A DNA stretch of 64,000 bases from Deltaproteobacteria bacterium. Lineage in GTDB: Bacteria > Myxococcota > Kuafuiibacteriia > Kuafuiibacteriales > Kuafuiibacteriaceae. Shown here in pieces: positions 9,157-16,527 of this stretch. How positions within the stretch are numbered: position 1 is the stretch's first letter; each line of letters begins with the position of its first letter. The notes below the pieces were generated by a model that was not told where the DNA came from, ran no database searches, and worked only from the letters and a program-made list of their open reading frames with translations. Where the stretch lies: contig JADJPE010000005.1 of the NCBI GenBank assembly GCA_016713425.1, forward strand, positions 4,030,001-4,094,000, in the 5' to 3' direction. Position numbers and translations under genes: made by a program.

Positions 9157-10407
9157 ATGGGCAAGAGGTCGGTCAGTGTCGAGGTGACGCCGAAGCAGAG
9201 GGCTGTGCTCGAGCCACTTACGCGGGCGAAGGTGGCGCCACAGCGGTTGGTGGAGCGGTGCCGGATCGTGCTGATGTCAGCCGAAGGCCGAAACAACGAG
9301 GAGCAAGCAGACGAGCTGGGCGTGGACCGGCAACGTGTGCGGCGGTGGCGTGTCCGTTGGGTTGGAGCAAGCGCAGCCCTGGTCGATGCAGAGAATGGAG
9401 GCGCGAACGGCAAGGATCTGGAGAAGCTGATCCTCGGCGTGCTTGAGGACAACGAGCGGAGTGGCGCACCGTCGAAGTTTACCCCGGAAGAAGTGGCATC
9501 GATCATCGCGTTGGCCTGCGAGCCGCCTGCGGAAAGCGGACTTCCGGTCTCGCACTGGACGCCACCGGAGCTGGCGCGCGAAGCGATGAAGAGGGGGATC
9601 GTCGAGAGCATCTCACCGAGGCAGGTCGACCGTTTTTTAGCGAGTCGGACCTGCGACCGCACAAGAGTCAGTACTGGCTGACTTCGCGGGACAAGCGCGA
9701 AGCGCCCGAGCAGCACCAGGCAGACGTCGAGAAGATCTGCGACACGTACCGCGACGCTCCCGAACTCGCGGCCGTGGGTACGCACGTGGTGAGCACCGAC
9801 GAGAAGACGGGGATGCAGGCGCTCGAGCGCCTCCACGAAACGAAACCGGTGCGACCCGGCCTCGTCGAACGGGTCGAGTTCGAGTACATCCGCCACGGCA
9901 CTTTGTCGTTGATCGCGAACTTCGATGTGGCGACGGGCAAAGTAATCTGTCCGTCGATTGGACCGACTCGCACCGAGGCCGACTTCGCGGCCCACATCGA
10001 CAAGACGGTTGAAAGCGATCCTGGGGCAACGTGGATCTTCGTCGTCGACCAACTCGACACGCACCGATCCGCGAGCCTCGTGCGGCTCGTCGCGCGGCGC
10101 TGCGGGGTTGGAGGAGGCCCTTGGCGTGAAGGGCAAGCAGGGCATCTTGAAGTCAAAGAAGACGCGCCGGAAGTTCCTTGAAGATCCGTCTCATCGGATT
10201 CGCTTCGTCTACACGCCCCGTCATTGCTCCTGGCTCAACCAGGTCGAAATCTGGTTCTCTATCCTCGCCCGGCGGCTTCTCAAACGATCCAGCTTCACTT
10301 CGATCGACGATCTGCGATCGCGCGTTTTCCAATTCGTCGAATACTTCCACAGGGTGCTCGCCAAGCCGTTCCGCTGGACCTATACGGGTAGGCCGCTCCA
10401 GGCATGA
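9157..10407 (+). mobile_element. IS630-family insertion sequence
   Basis: One transposase gene with IS630-type catalytic segments makes up the visible element. I could not find terminal inverted repeats or a duplicated TA target in the flanks (about 9040-9156 and 10408-10510), so the ends are unknown and only the coding span is given. It sits between a divergent lipoprotein gene and the four-helix-bundle gene. Confidence 0.75.
9157..10407 (+). pseudogene. IS630-type transposase in three frames (one likely programmed -1 shift, one +1 break)
   Basis: The ATG at 9157 (RBS AGGGAGGGG) starts an N-terminal HTH region (NEEQADELGVDRQRVRRWRV). At 9633-9639 the frame reads cgT TTT TTA, a textbook -1 slip heptamer. 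A -1 shift continues as SESDLRPHKSQYWLTSRDKR, matching the family. The catalytic domain then gives STDEKTGMQAL (first Asp) and FVVDQLDTHRSASL (second Asp). A second break lies at the GGGG around 10107-10110. Skipping one base there continues GLEEALGVKGKQG and reaches WLNQVEIWFS (catalytic Glu). All DDE residues are present in the conceptual protein of about 416 aa. The first shift is probably functional; the second looks like mutation or a sequencing error. Confidence 0.78.
9633..9639 (+). promoter_or_regulatory. Candidate -1 ribosomal frameshift heptamer TTTTTTA
   Basis: TTTTTTA lies in the correct phase (X XXY YYZ) of the transposase reading frame. A -1 shift restores the conserved IS630 sequence exactly, with no residue lost. 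A weak GTCG/CGAC stem downstream (about 9644-9658) might help; I see no strong pseudoknot. Confidence 0.6.
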
Positions 10408-10510
10408 GATCGGACGCGCATCCGCGGTGGTCCATCCGCTGCGTTCGACCGGAACGATTTCCGGAGCGAACGTCGTGGACAGAGCCGAGCGGCTTCCGCA
10501 GATCATCCGT

Positions 10511-10867
10511 ATGAAGGGAGACAACATCGCCACGCGACTCGTGGACTTTGGAGCGTCGGTCGTCCGGCTCGTGGCCGCTCTCCCGCAAGATCGCCCTGGC
10601 AAGCACATTGCCGATCAGCTTCTTCGCTCGGCCAGGTCGGGCGGGTCCAACTACGAGGAGGCTCGGAGCGCCCAGAGCCGGCGAGACTTCGTGCACAAGG
10701 TGAGCCTCGCGGCCAAGGAGATGCGCGAATCGGTCTATTGGCTCGGCCTGGTCCAACGCGCGAACCTGGCTCAATACGAGATCCCGCCGTTTCTCCGCGA
10801 GGCCGGCGAGCTGGTCGCAATCCTGATGAGCTCCGCAAAGACGGCGGGCTCTGACGAATCCCGCTGA
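10511..10867 (+). CDS. Four-helix-bundle protein (S23 / 23S rRNA intervening-sequence protein family)
   Basis: A 118-aa, wholly alpha-helical protein starting at the ATG at 10511. It has the family pattern: an early helix (TRLVDFGASVVRLVAALP), then IADQLLRSARSGGSNYEEA, with the hallmark (Q)LLRSA-SxxxNxxEA helix, then KVSLAAKEMRESVYWL and a final helix ending in LVAILMSSAK. Relatives include proteins encoded inside 23S rRNA intervening sequences and the Avd accessory protein of diversity-generating retroelements. Their basic-faced pentamers are thought to bind nucleic acid. Here the gene is not in rRNA and no reverse transcriptase is near. It is followed at once by a long inverted repeat (10883-11073), which is probably functionally linked. 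Confidence 0.8.
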   Translation: MKGDNIATRLVDFGASVVRLVAALPQDRPGKHIADQLLRSARSGGSNYEEARSAQSRRDFVHKVSLAAKEMRESVYWLGLVQRANLAQYEIPPFLREAGELVAILMSSAKTAGSDESR

Positions 10868-10882
10868 GCACTCATTCCGATG

Positions 10883-11073
10883 CCCGGTTCACATTCACAT
10901 TCCCCGCTCCGATTGCTGTTCCCCGTCCCCTGTTCCCAGCTCCCAGCCCCCAGCTCCTCTCCGTTGTCGCCCATCGTCCGGGAGTGATTGGCGTCGCATG
11001 AACGGGGACCCGGGAGCAGGGAACCGGGCATGAGGAACGCGAATCGGAGCGGGGAATGTGAATGTGAACCGGG
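10883..11073. repeat. Perfect 32-bp inverted repeat forming a long hairpin after the four-helix-bundle gene
   Basis: Positions 10883-10914 are the exact reverse complement of 11042-11073 (32 of 32). Pairing continues imperfectly inward between about 10915-10960 and 11005-11041, where both arms are built from degenerate GTTCCC / AGCTCCC-type units, leaving a loop of roughly 45 bases. The arms contain CACATTCACATTCCCC with an internal 6-nt echo. The whole could fold as a ~190-nt hairpin if transcribed. It begins 16 bases after the stop of the four-helix-bundle gene. Confidence 0.9.
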
Positions 11074-11318
11074 AACAGTGAACGAAGGGATCGGCATTTC
11101 GGCCGAGCACCTCTAGGCGCTTATAGGAGGGCCGGCGAGAGGGCGCAACACCCCCGACCATTCGACGATCGCCATCACGCGACGGCGGAGTCGGTGCGCT
11201 TGGCGCAACTCCTGGGCGATGCACGGCGCGGTGACCCATGCTTTGCCTGTGTCCGGCGAGCAGCAACCTTCAGGCCCCCCATCGACGAATGTTTTGCAAG
11301 GTTCTAGGATGGCGGTCG

Positions 11319-12032
11319 ATGGAGTACGGTATTCAGCGTCGAACGATCTACTTGACGCCGCCGACTGACCCAGACCTCACGTGGGTCTTCGATCTCTTCG
11401 ACCAAGAATTCGTTTGGCAGATGTTCGGCCTTCCCGGTCCCGGAAAGCTTCGCATCATGCGGGCCTATCGGACGGGCGATCTCGTTCTCGGCATTTTGCG
11501 AAGAGTCGAAGACCGGCGCCGGACCGGATTCGTCGTGATGTTTCCACCGAGCGGTGACTTCGACTTTTGGGAGTTTGGTTACGCAATTCCCGATCCGAAG
11601 GACCGCGACGCGTTCAGTGCTCTGTCGGCGACCGACGCAATGGCTCATTACATGTTCGAGCATCTCCACGTCGAGGCGATGGGATGGCGGACGCGCGCTG
11701 GGAATCGAGCGGCTGACGCCGTGGTTCGCCGTCTTGGCTACAAACCGTTTGGAACCTGGAAGGTGGATGGCGATGAATACACCTTTTATCGCCTCGACCG
11801 CGAAGGATGGGCGAAACGCCGGAAGAAGCTGGATGCTGGCGAACGCCGCTTCAACTCTGGGCTTGGTGACACGTTCTTGACGCTCAGTGAGCCGCCTTTT
11901 GAGCCTCATCCGCTGTCTTCGACGGCGCTGGGGACGCCGATGTCGGGCGCTGCGGCCGAAGGTGAAGCTCTCAGTCAAGGCGATCAGGCGGCCGATGGGG
12001 CGGAACCTGCGAGCGACGCCGAGGATGTCTGA
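11319..12032 (+). CDS. GNAT-like acetyltransferase domain protein
   Basis: A ~237-aa protein from the ATG at 11319. Further upstream the frame has no protein-like composition. The N-terminal 180 residues resemble a GNAT fold: an early strand/helix pair (TWVFDLFDQEFVWQMFGLP), a central beta sheet (LVLGILRRVEDRRRTGFVVM), a YMFEHLHVEAMGWRT segment, then a GNRAADAVVRRLGYKPFG element like the C-terminal acetyl-CoA-binding part of GNATs (N-x-A, then LGY). The last ~55 residues are acidic, low complexity and probably disordered. The substrate is unknown. It converges on queF, with only 13 bases between the stops. Confidence 0.55.
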   Translation: MEYGIQRRTIYLTPPTDPDLTWVFDLFDQEFVWQMFGLPGPGKLRIMRAYRTGDLVLGILRRVEDRRRTGFVVMFPPSGDFDFWEFGYAIPDPKDRDAFSALSATDAMAHYMFEHLHVEAMGWRTRAGNRAADAVVRRLGYKPFGTWKVDGDEYTFYRLDREGWAKRRKKLDAGERRFNSGLGDTFLTLSEPPFEPHPLSSTALGTPMSGAAAEGEALSQGDQAADGAEPASDAEDV

Positions 12033-12045
12033 GGTCGAGGCCGAC

Positions 12046-12402
12046 TCAGCCTCTCTCGTGGCCGGCCTCGACCACCGTGTGGATTCCGCCGCGAACCCAG
12101 AAGTCGCCGGTCACCTTGATCGCGATCGGGTCGAGCGAGGCGACTAAGTCGTCGAGAATCTGATTGGTCACCGCCTCGTGAAAGTGACCCTCCTGCCGGT
12201 AGGACCAAAGGTAGAGCTTGAGTGACTTGAGCTCGACGCATCGCGCGTTGGGGGTATAGCGGATCCGGATCGTTGCGAAATCGGGTTGACCGGTCATTGG
12301 ACAGACACAGGTGAACTCGGGGCACTCGAAGGCGATTTCATATCGGCGCCCCGGTCGCGGGTTCGGGAAGGTCTCGAGGTTCTTGCTTGGGGTCGTGCTC
12401 AT
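12046..12402 (-). CDS. queF: NADPH-dependent 7-cyano-7-deazaguanine reductase
   Basis: A 118-aa short-type QueF, which reduces preQ0 to preQ1 in queuosine synthesis. It carries the thioimide-forming Cys motif (FTCVCPMTGQPDFA) and the NADPH-binding signature ELKSLKLYLWSYRQ, followed by the GHFHE segment with the catalytic Asp/Glu region. The start at MSTTPSKN matches the usual length of unimodular QueF; the open frame extends upstream, but that part is not family-like. It is divergent from the TrmH-type gene with a gap of about 80 bases. No other queuosine genes are in the window. Confidence 0.93.
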   Translation of the reverse strand: MSTTPSKNLETFPNPRPGRRYEIAFECPEFTCVCPMTGQPDFATIRIRYTPNARCVELKSLKLYLWSYRQEGHFHEAVTNQILDDLVASLDPIAIKVTGDFWVRGGIHTVVEAGHERG

Positions 12403-12481
12403 AGCTTTCGCGCAAAAAGATAGGCGTTGGCGCTCAGCTTCGCGAGTACTTTCAGCGCTGAATGGGGTAGGGAGGAAGAGG

Positions 12482-13327
12482 GTGCTGGGCGCGAAAGGCA
12501 TGTCGTTCGAGGTTCTCTCTCGGATTGCCGAGACCTTGGCCCCCTATCTGACCCCCGCGCGGATCAAGCGCATGGATGATACCATCGCGGGGCGAACGCG
12601 CGACGTCGTGCTCGTGCTCGAAGATATTCTCGATGAACACAACGCTTCGGCGGTGCTCCGCACGGCCGAAGCACTCGGTGTTCTCGAAGTCCACTTCATC
12701 GTGCATCGTCACCCGTTCAAGCTGACCCACAAGATTACGCGTGGCGCGCACAAGTGGCTCGACCTTCGCGGACATGACTCGACCGAGAAGGCGCTCTCGG
12801 ACCTGAAGGCGCGTGATTACACCGTCTGGGCGGCGGATGTTCGTGCGCCCGCCGAACCGCTCGAGTCCGTGTCCGCGAGCGCGGGGAAGGTCGCGCTCGT
12901 GTTCGGCAACGAACACGCTGGGCTGAGCGACGAGGCGATGGCCGCCTCCGACGGCTGCTTCTGCATTCCGATGCATGGCTTCGTGGAGAGCCTCAACATC
13001 TCGGTTGCTGCGGCGGTCGCCTTGTATGACGTCTTGGCGCATCGTCGACGGGCGGGGGCGTGCGGGCCGTTGTCACCGCTCGACCAGGCGGCGGTCCGGG
13101 CGGTCTGGTATACGTCGTCGGTTCGGGCGGCGGCTCAGCTCCTGGCCGAGCAAGGCCTCCCGGCGCCGATCATCGCTCGGTCTCACAAGGGCCTTGTCTT
13201 CGTCGATACGTCCCCGGAATCCGACATCCACGCTCATGCGGTGTCGTCGTGCGACCCGGACGTCCAAGTCTCGGCGGATGTTGAGTCGGATGCGCTGGGT
13301 CTGGCCTCCTCTTCGCGGCCGAGGTAG
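12482..13327 (+). CDS. trmH: TrmH/SpoU-family tRNA (Gm18) 2'-O-methyltransferase
   Basis: About 281 aa. The SPOUT motifs are clear: DEHNASAVLRTAEALGV (motif 1, with the catalytic Arg), VALVFGNEHAGLSDEA (motif 2) and IPMHGFVESLNISVAAAV (motif 3), forming the trefoil knot that binds SAM. An extension after the knot and a low-complexity Asp/Ser tail resemble the longer TrmH type. I chose the GTG at 12482 because GGGAGGAAGAG precedes it; the ATG at 12500 is an alternative with a weaker site. It probably methylates G18 of tRNA. The dnaJ-like gene follows after 33 bases, possibly co-transcribed. Confidence 0.85.
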   Translation: MLGAKGMSFEVLSRIAETLAPYLTPARIKRMDDTIAGRTRDVVLVLEDILDEHNASAVLRTAEALGVLEVHFIVHRHPFKLTHKITRGAHKWLDLRGHDSTEKALSDLKARDYTVWAADVRAPAEPLESVSASAGKVALVFGNEHAGLSDEAMAASDGCFCIPMHGFVESLNISVAAAVALYDVLAHRRRAGACGPLSPLDQAAVRAVWYTSSVRAAAQLLAEQGLPAPIIARSHKGLVFVDTSPESDIHAHAVSSCDPDVQVSADVESDALGLASSSRPR

Positions 13328-13360
13328 GACCGGACTCTCGCGGTTGGGCTGCACAACATC

Positions 13361-14557
13361 ATGGCTGGCGATTACTACACCGTCTTGGGCGTGAGCCGAG
13401 GCGCCACTCAGGCGGAGATCAAACGAAAGTATCGCGAGCTCGCTCGGCAGTACCATCCAGACAGGAACCCGGGTGACCAGGGGGCCGAAGACCGCTTCAA
13501 GGATGCTGCGGAGGCCTATCGCGTGCTCGGCGACCCAGATCTCCGGGCCGAGTACGATCGCGCGGGATCCCCGGCGGCTCGCAACCCCGCGCCGCGGAAC
13601 CCTTCGGCGCGTTCGGCCGGCGACATCTTCAATGACATCTTTGGTGGTCCCCGCCCTGCGCCGCGCCCGGCGCCAAACACGCCTTCCCGGAAGCCGGCGA
13701 AGGAGAGGGGCCGCGACCTTCGGTTTGCGCTGGATATATGTTTCGAAGATGCGGCCCTCGGGGCGAAAAAGCGCATTTCTGTTCCGCAGACGGAGCGTTG
13801 TTCCGCGTGTGCTGGCACGGGTGCGGAGCCGGGGTCGGTGCCCGTCATCTGCCCTGACTGTGGGGGTCAGGGCTCCATATCCCACCCGCAGGGCTTCTTC
13901 GAGACCCACTCGACCTGCGCTCGCTGTGAAGGCAGCGGTCGACTGATTCCGCAGGATTGCGTTGCCTGCCGGGGTCGCGGTCGGGTTCGCTTGGATCGGT
14001 CGATCGAAGTCCAGATCCCCCCGGGCGTCGAGGATGGCACGCGGCTCAAGCTCTCGGGTGAAGGTGAGGCGGGCAAGAACGATGGCCCGCCCGGCGATTT
14101 GTTTGTCGTCGTCTCGGTGCGCCCGCATCCGCTGTTTCAGCGGGACGGTGCTGACGTCGTCGTGGATGTGCCTATCTCGCTCGCGACCGCCGCCCTCGGT
14201 GGCGACGTCGACGTCCCGACGCTCGAGGGGCGGGTCCGTCTTCACATCCCTGCAGGTACTCAACACGGGCGCGTCTTTCGCTTAAAAAGAAAGGGTTTCC
14301 CAGGCCAAAGGAGCGGCGACTTCGGTGACCAACTCGTCCGGACGCAGCTCCTGGTTCCAGAGCGCATTTCGCCGCGGCAGCGCCGGGTGTTCGAGGAGCT
14401 GAGACGCCTCGAGAGCGACGAGTCCAAGCCTCCGCAGATCGAGGCTTACGAAGCACTCATGGCGCGCCTCGCGCATCCTGACGATCGCGAATCGCCCGGG
14501 ACGCGTGAATTCGGCGATTCGGTGCATTCGGGCGATTCAGGCGGGGCCGGAGATTGA
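13361..14557 (+). CDS. dnaJ: DnaJ (Hsp40) co-chaperone
   Basis: A 398-aa type I DnaJ. The J domain is at residues 1-70 with the HPD motif (QYHPDRNPGD) that stimulates Hsp70 ATPase. A Pro/Ala/Arg-rich linker replaces the classic Gly/Phe region, though DIFNDIFGG is retained. The zinc domain has four CxxCxGxG modules (CSACAGTG, CPDCGGQG, CARCEGSG, CVACRGRG), then the C-terminal substrate-binding domains (IPPGVEDGTRLKLSGEGEAG). The tail contains two GDS repeats. Its partner may be the Hsp70 encoded ~3 kb downstream on the other strand, but no grpE or dnaK adjoins it. Confidence 0.93.
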   Translation: MAGDYYTVLGVSRGATQAEIKRKYRELARQYHPDRNPGDQGAEDRFKDAAEAYRVLGDPDLRAEYDRAGSPAARNPAPRNPSARSAGDIFNDIFGGPRPAPRPAPNTPSRKPAKERGRDLRFALDICFEDAALGAKKRISVPQTERCSACAGTGAEPGSVPVICPDCGGQGSISHPQGFFETHSTCARCEGSGRLIPQDCVACRGRGRVRLDRSIEVQIPPGVEDGTRLKLSGEGEAGKNDGPPGDLFVVVSVRPHPLFQRDGADVVVDVPISLATAALGGDVDVPTLEGRVRLHIPAGTQHGRVFRLKRKGFPGQRSGDFGDQLVRTQLLVPERISPRQRRVFEELRRLESDESKPPQIEAYEALMARLAHPDDRESPGTREFGDSVHSGDSGGAGD

Positions 14558-14592
14558 CCTCATCCCCGATGCTTGGAATATAGCCGAGAGGG

Positions 14593-15312
14593 ATGACAAC
14601 CTATTCAGAGCTGCTCCAGAAAGTCTCGCTTTTCCAGAATGTAGAGAAGGACGAGCTCGACCGCATCGCAAGCCTCCTGGCTCCGCGTGAATGCGCGAAG
14701 GATACGCAGATCGTCGCGCAGGATGAGCGAGGTGATGCGATGTATATCATCGCGAAAGGCCGCGTGAAAGTTGTCCTGTACGGCGACAACGGACGCGAGG
14801 TGATCCTCAACATCCTCAAGTCGAGCGAGTTCTTTGGGGAGATGGCGCTGTTGGACGACCTCCCGCGGTCAGCTACGGTGATCGCGGTCGAGGATTCGAC
14901 GGTGTTGATCTTGAAGCGCGACCAGTTTGCGGAGCACATCCGAAAGAGCCCAACCACCGCGCTCAACGTCATGGCTGAGCTCTCGCGGCGCCTTCGTCGC
15001 GCCGACGAGATCATCGGGAATCTTGCCACGCTCGATGTTTACGGGCGCGTCGCGCACATCATGATCGACCTTGCGAAGAAGGACGGCGAGGAGGTTGAGG
15101 AGGGCATCCTTATTCGTGAGCGGCCCACCCAGCAAGACATCGCGTCTATGATTGGTACGAGCCGGGAGACGGTCAGTCGTGTCCTTAGCGAGTTTCAGCG
15201 GCGCGGCTTTGTCGAGATGCGCGGCCGCGAGATTCTGCTGTCGCGAAAATTCGCGGGTGGTGTGCCCCAAGAGGATGAGCAAACACCCAGCGCCTCATCG
15301 TCGGAAACGTGA
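14593..15312 (+). CDS. Crp/Fnr-family transcriptional regulator
   Basis: A 239-aa regulator. Residues ~1-120 form a cyclic-nucleotide-binding jelly roll (GDAMYIIAKGRVKVVLYG; FFGEMALLDDLPRSATVIA, close to the Crp FGE-x(7)-RSA cassette, so cAMP or a similar ligand is plausible). A dimerisation helix follows, then a winged helix with recognition segment TQQDIASMIGTSRETVSRVL (about 178-197), typical of Crp/Fnr. There is no Fnr-type N-terminal Cys cluster. The Ser/Thr/Glu-rich C-terminal tail lies in the stretch that overlaps the 3' end of gtrA on the other strand. Confidence 0.9.
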   Translation: MTTYSELLQKVSLFQNVEKDELDRIASLLAPRECAKDTQIVAQDERGDAMYIIAKGRVKVVLYGDNGREVILNILKSSEFFGEMALLDDLPRSATVIAVEDSTVLILKRDQFAEHIRKSPTTALNVMAELSRRLRRADEIIGNLATLDVYGRVAHIMIDLAKKDGEEVEEGILIRERPTQQDIASMIGTSRETVSRVLSEFQRRGFVEMRGREILLSRKFAGGVPQEDEQTPSASSSET

Positions 15313-15730
15313 AGACCAACCAGACGACGGCCATGCTCACCGGATGAAGCATGCGCACGTCGATCGGCGTCAGCACGACCAGCAGTGCCCAAAGAAGACT
15401 GCCCAGCGTCACCGCGGTCAGGGACGTCAGCGCGTACCGAGCCGCGCTCAGGAGGCCTTCGTGCCTACGGGGGTTCGGTTCCGGGTCACAGAGTCGGTCA
15501 TGGTCATGGTCATGGTCATGGTCATGGTCATGATTGCGGTTACGGGTTGGCCGAAAGACTAGGCTCCGATTCAGCGCGAAATTCGCCAGCGCACCCACGA
15601 GCCCCGCGGTCCATCGAAGGAGCAGCAAGCGATGGCCTGACGTTGCCGGCCATGCGAGCGCGGTCGCGAACAGACTCATCTCGAGGGCCGTCGTGAAGCA
15701 GCTCACGACGAGACTTCGCACGAAGATCAC
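15185..15730 (-). CDS. GtrA-like membrane protein with His-Asp repeat loop
   Basis: A 181-aa protein with four membrane segments in the GtrA/DPMS pattern: about residues 5-27, 36-58 (ending LNRSLVF, the family's N-R-x-(W/L)-x-F motif), 95-120 and 128-150. GtrA proteins are thought to flip undecaprenyl- or dolichyl-phosphate sugars, usually with a GT2 partner as here. The loop after the second helix carries six HD dipeptides encoded by a hexamer array. The start ATG overlaps the stop of the deacetylase gene (ATGA), so translation is coupled. The last 128 bases run antisense to the end of the Crp/Fnr gene. Confidence 0.78.
   Translation of the reverse strand: MIFVRSLVVSCFTTALEMSLFATALAWPATSGHRLLLLRWTAGLVGALANFALNRSLVFRPTRNRNHDHDHDHDHDHDRLCDPEPNPRRHEGLLSAARYALTSLTAVTLGSLLWALLVVLTPIDVRMLHPVSMAVVWLVFTFPTMRRWVFAHPLGAHHPRIFATAESRGRASRQSRAAETR
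15496..15531 (-). repeat. GGTCAT hexamer array, six exact copies
   Basis: Six perfect GGTCAT units (plus-strand reading) inside gtrA encode (HD)6 in the loop between the first and second membrane pairs. Perfect identity suggests recent expansion; copy changes keep the frame. Confidence 0.95.
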
Positions 15731-16527
15731 CGAGCGTATTCTCCTCTCTCTGGGCGGATGAGGTCACGATAGGGCACCACGCGCCGACGTCGGAGGAGCA
15801 CCTCAACACGACGCACGATGTGTTCCAATCGCCCGGGCGTCTGCGCATCTTCGGGGTGAAGCGCGACGCGAATGAGCGGGGTCTTGGCGGCCCATGTTTC
15901 CCGTCCGCGCATGAAGGCGCGCTTCGCGTGGTCGGTGAGAACGCCGGGCGCTGAGAATGTGAGCACCGGCGTCTTCATTCGGAGGTCCCGCTTCAGGTCG
16001 ACGACCGACCCGAAGAACGCCGTATACTGGAGCCCCGTCTCTCGCAGCGCGTCGAAGGCGGCCGGACTCTGTTGCCACGCCGGGGCGATGAAGCCGTCCG
16101 TTTTCAATCCGCAGTCCTCGAAGATGTTTTGCCCGGCGCCCAGCCTGCGCTTCGCTTCCTGACGGCCGATGTGCGCGAATTCGGCGCAGCCTCGGCTGTA
16201 TCCGTGGTGCATCAACCATGCGCGTGCGCCCGGTGGTGGCCGGGCGAAGGCTCGGTGGCTCAGGCCATGGAGTACGATCTCGGATCCGCGGGCCTGCTGG
16301 TGACGAAGCCAGCGCGCCGACTCGGGGTGCTTCCTCAGATCCCAGTTGCGCCCCTGGCCGCGAACTTCGAACGCAGGGACGACGAGAAGCGTCGGCTGGT
16401 CGACCCCCAGAGAGCGGAGCTTCCGATGGATCTCCAATACCTCGTCGTGAAAACGCGGTGTGACGTCGTGGATCTCCACGGTCATGCAAAGATCTTGCTT
16501 TGATGTGGCGGCGGCCGCGGTTCTCAT
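15727..16527 (-). CDS. DUF2334-type polysaccharide deacetylase-like protein
   Basis: A 266-aa protein with a NodB/DUF2334-like layout: TVEIHDVTPRFHDEV at the N-terminus (the metal-binding Asp in HDV), a SEIVLHGLSHRAF segment (HGxxH metal motif) and a late FIAPAWQQSP / VALHPEDAQ region that completes the active site. It probably removes acyl groups from a cell-surface or lipid-linked sugar. The ATG at 16527 overlaps the stop of the glycosyltransferase (ATGA), and its own stop overlaps the gtrA start, forming a three-gene coupled operon. The chemistry is inferred from family; the sugar is unknown. Confidence 0.75.
   Translation of the reverse strand: MRTAAAATSKQDLCMTVEIHDVTPRFHDEVLEIHRKLRSLGVDQPTLLVVPAFEVRGQGRNWDLRKHPESARWLRHQQARGSEIVLHGLSHRAFARPPPGARAWLMHHGYSRGCAEFAHIGRQEAKRRLGAGQNIFEDCGLKTDGFIAPAWQQSPAAFDALRETGLQYTAFFGSVVDLKRDLRMKTPVLTFSAPGVLTDHAKRAFMRGRETWAAKTPLIRVALHPEDAQTPGRLEHIVRRVEVLLRRRRVVPYRDLIRPERGEYAR

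Noticed and set aside
9040..10515. Terminal inverted repeats of the IS630 element
   Set aside because: Only short 6-9 base matches (for example GCTCGGCT near 9076 and AGCCGAGC near 10482) were found; these are too weak and asymmetric to define ends.
14554..14584. Sigma-70 promoter TTGACC/TATAGC before the Crp/Fnr gene
   Set aside because: Spacing is 19 bases and the -10 would end only eight bases before the start codon, so the match is probably chance.
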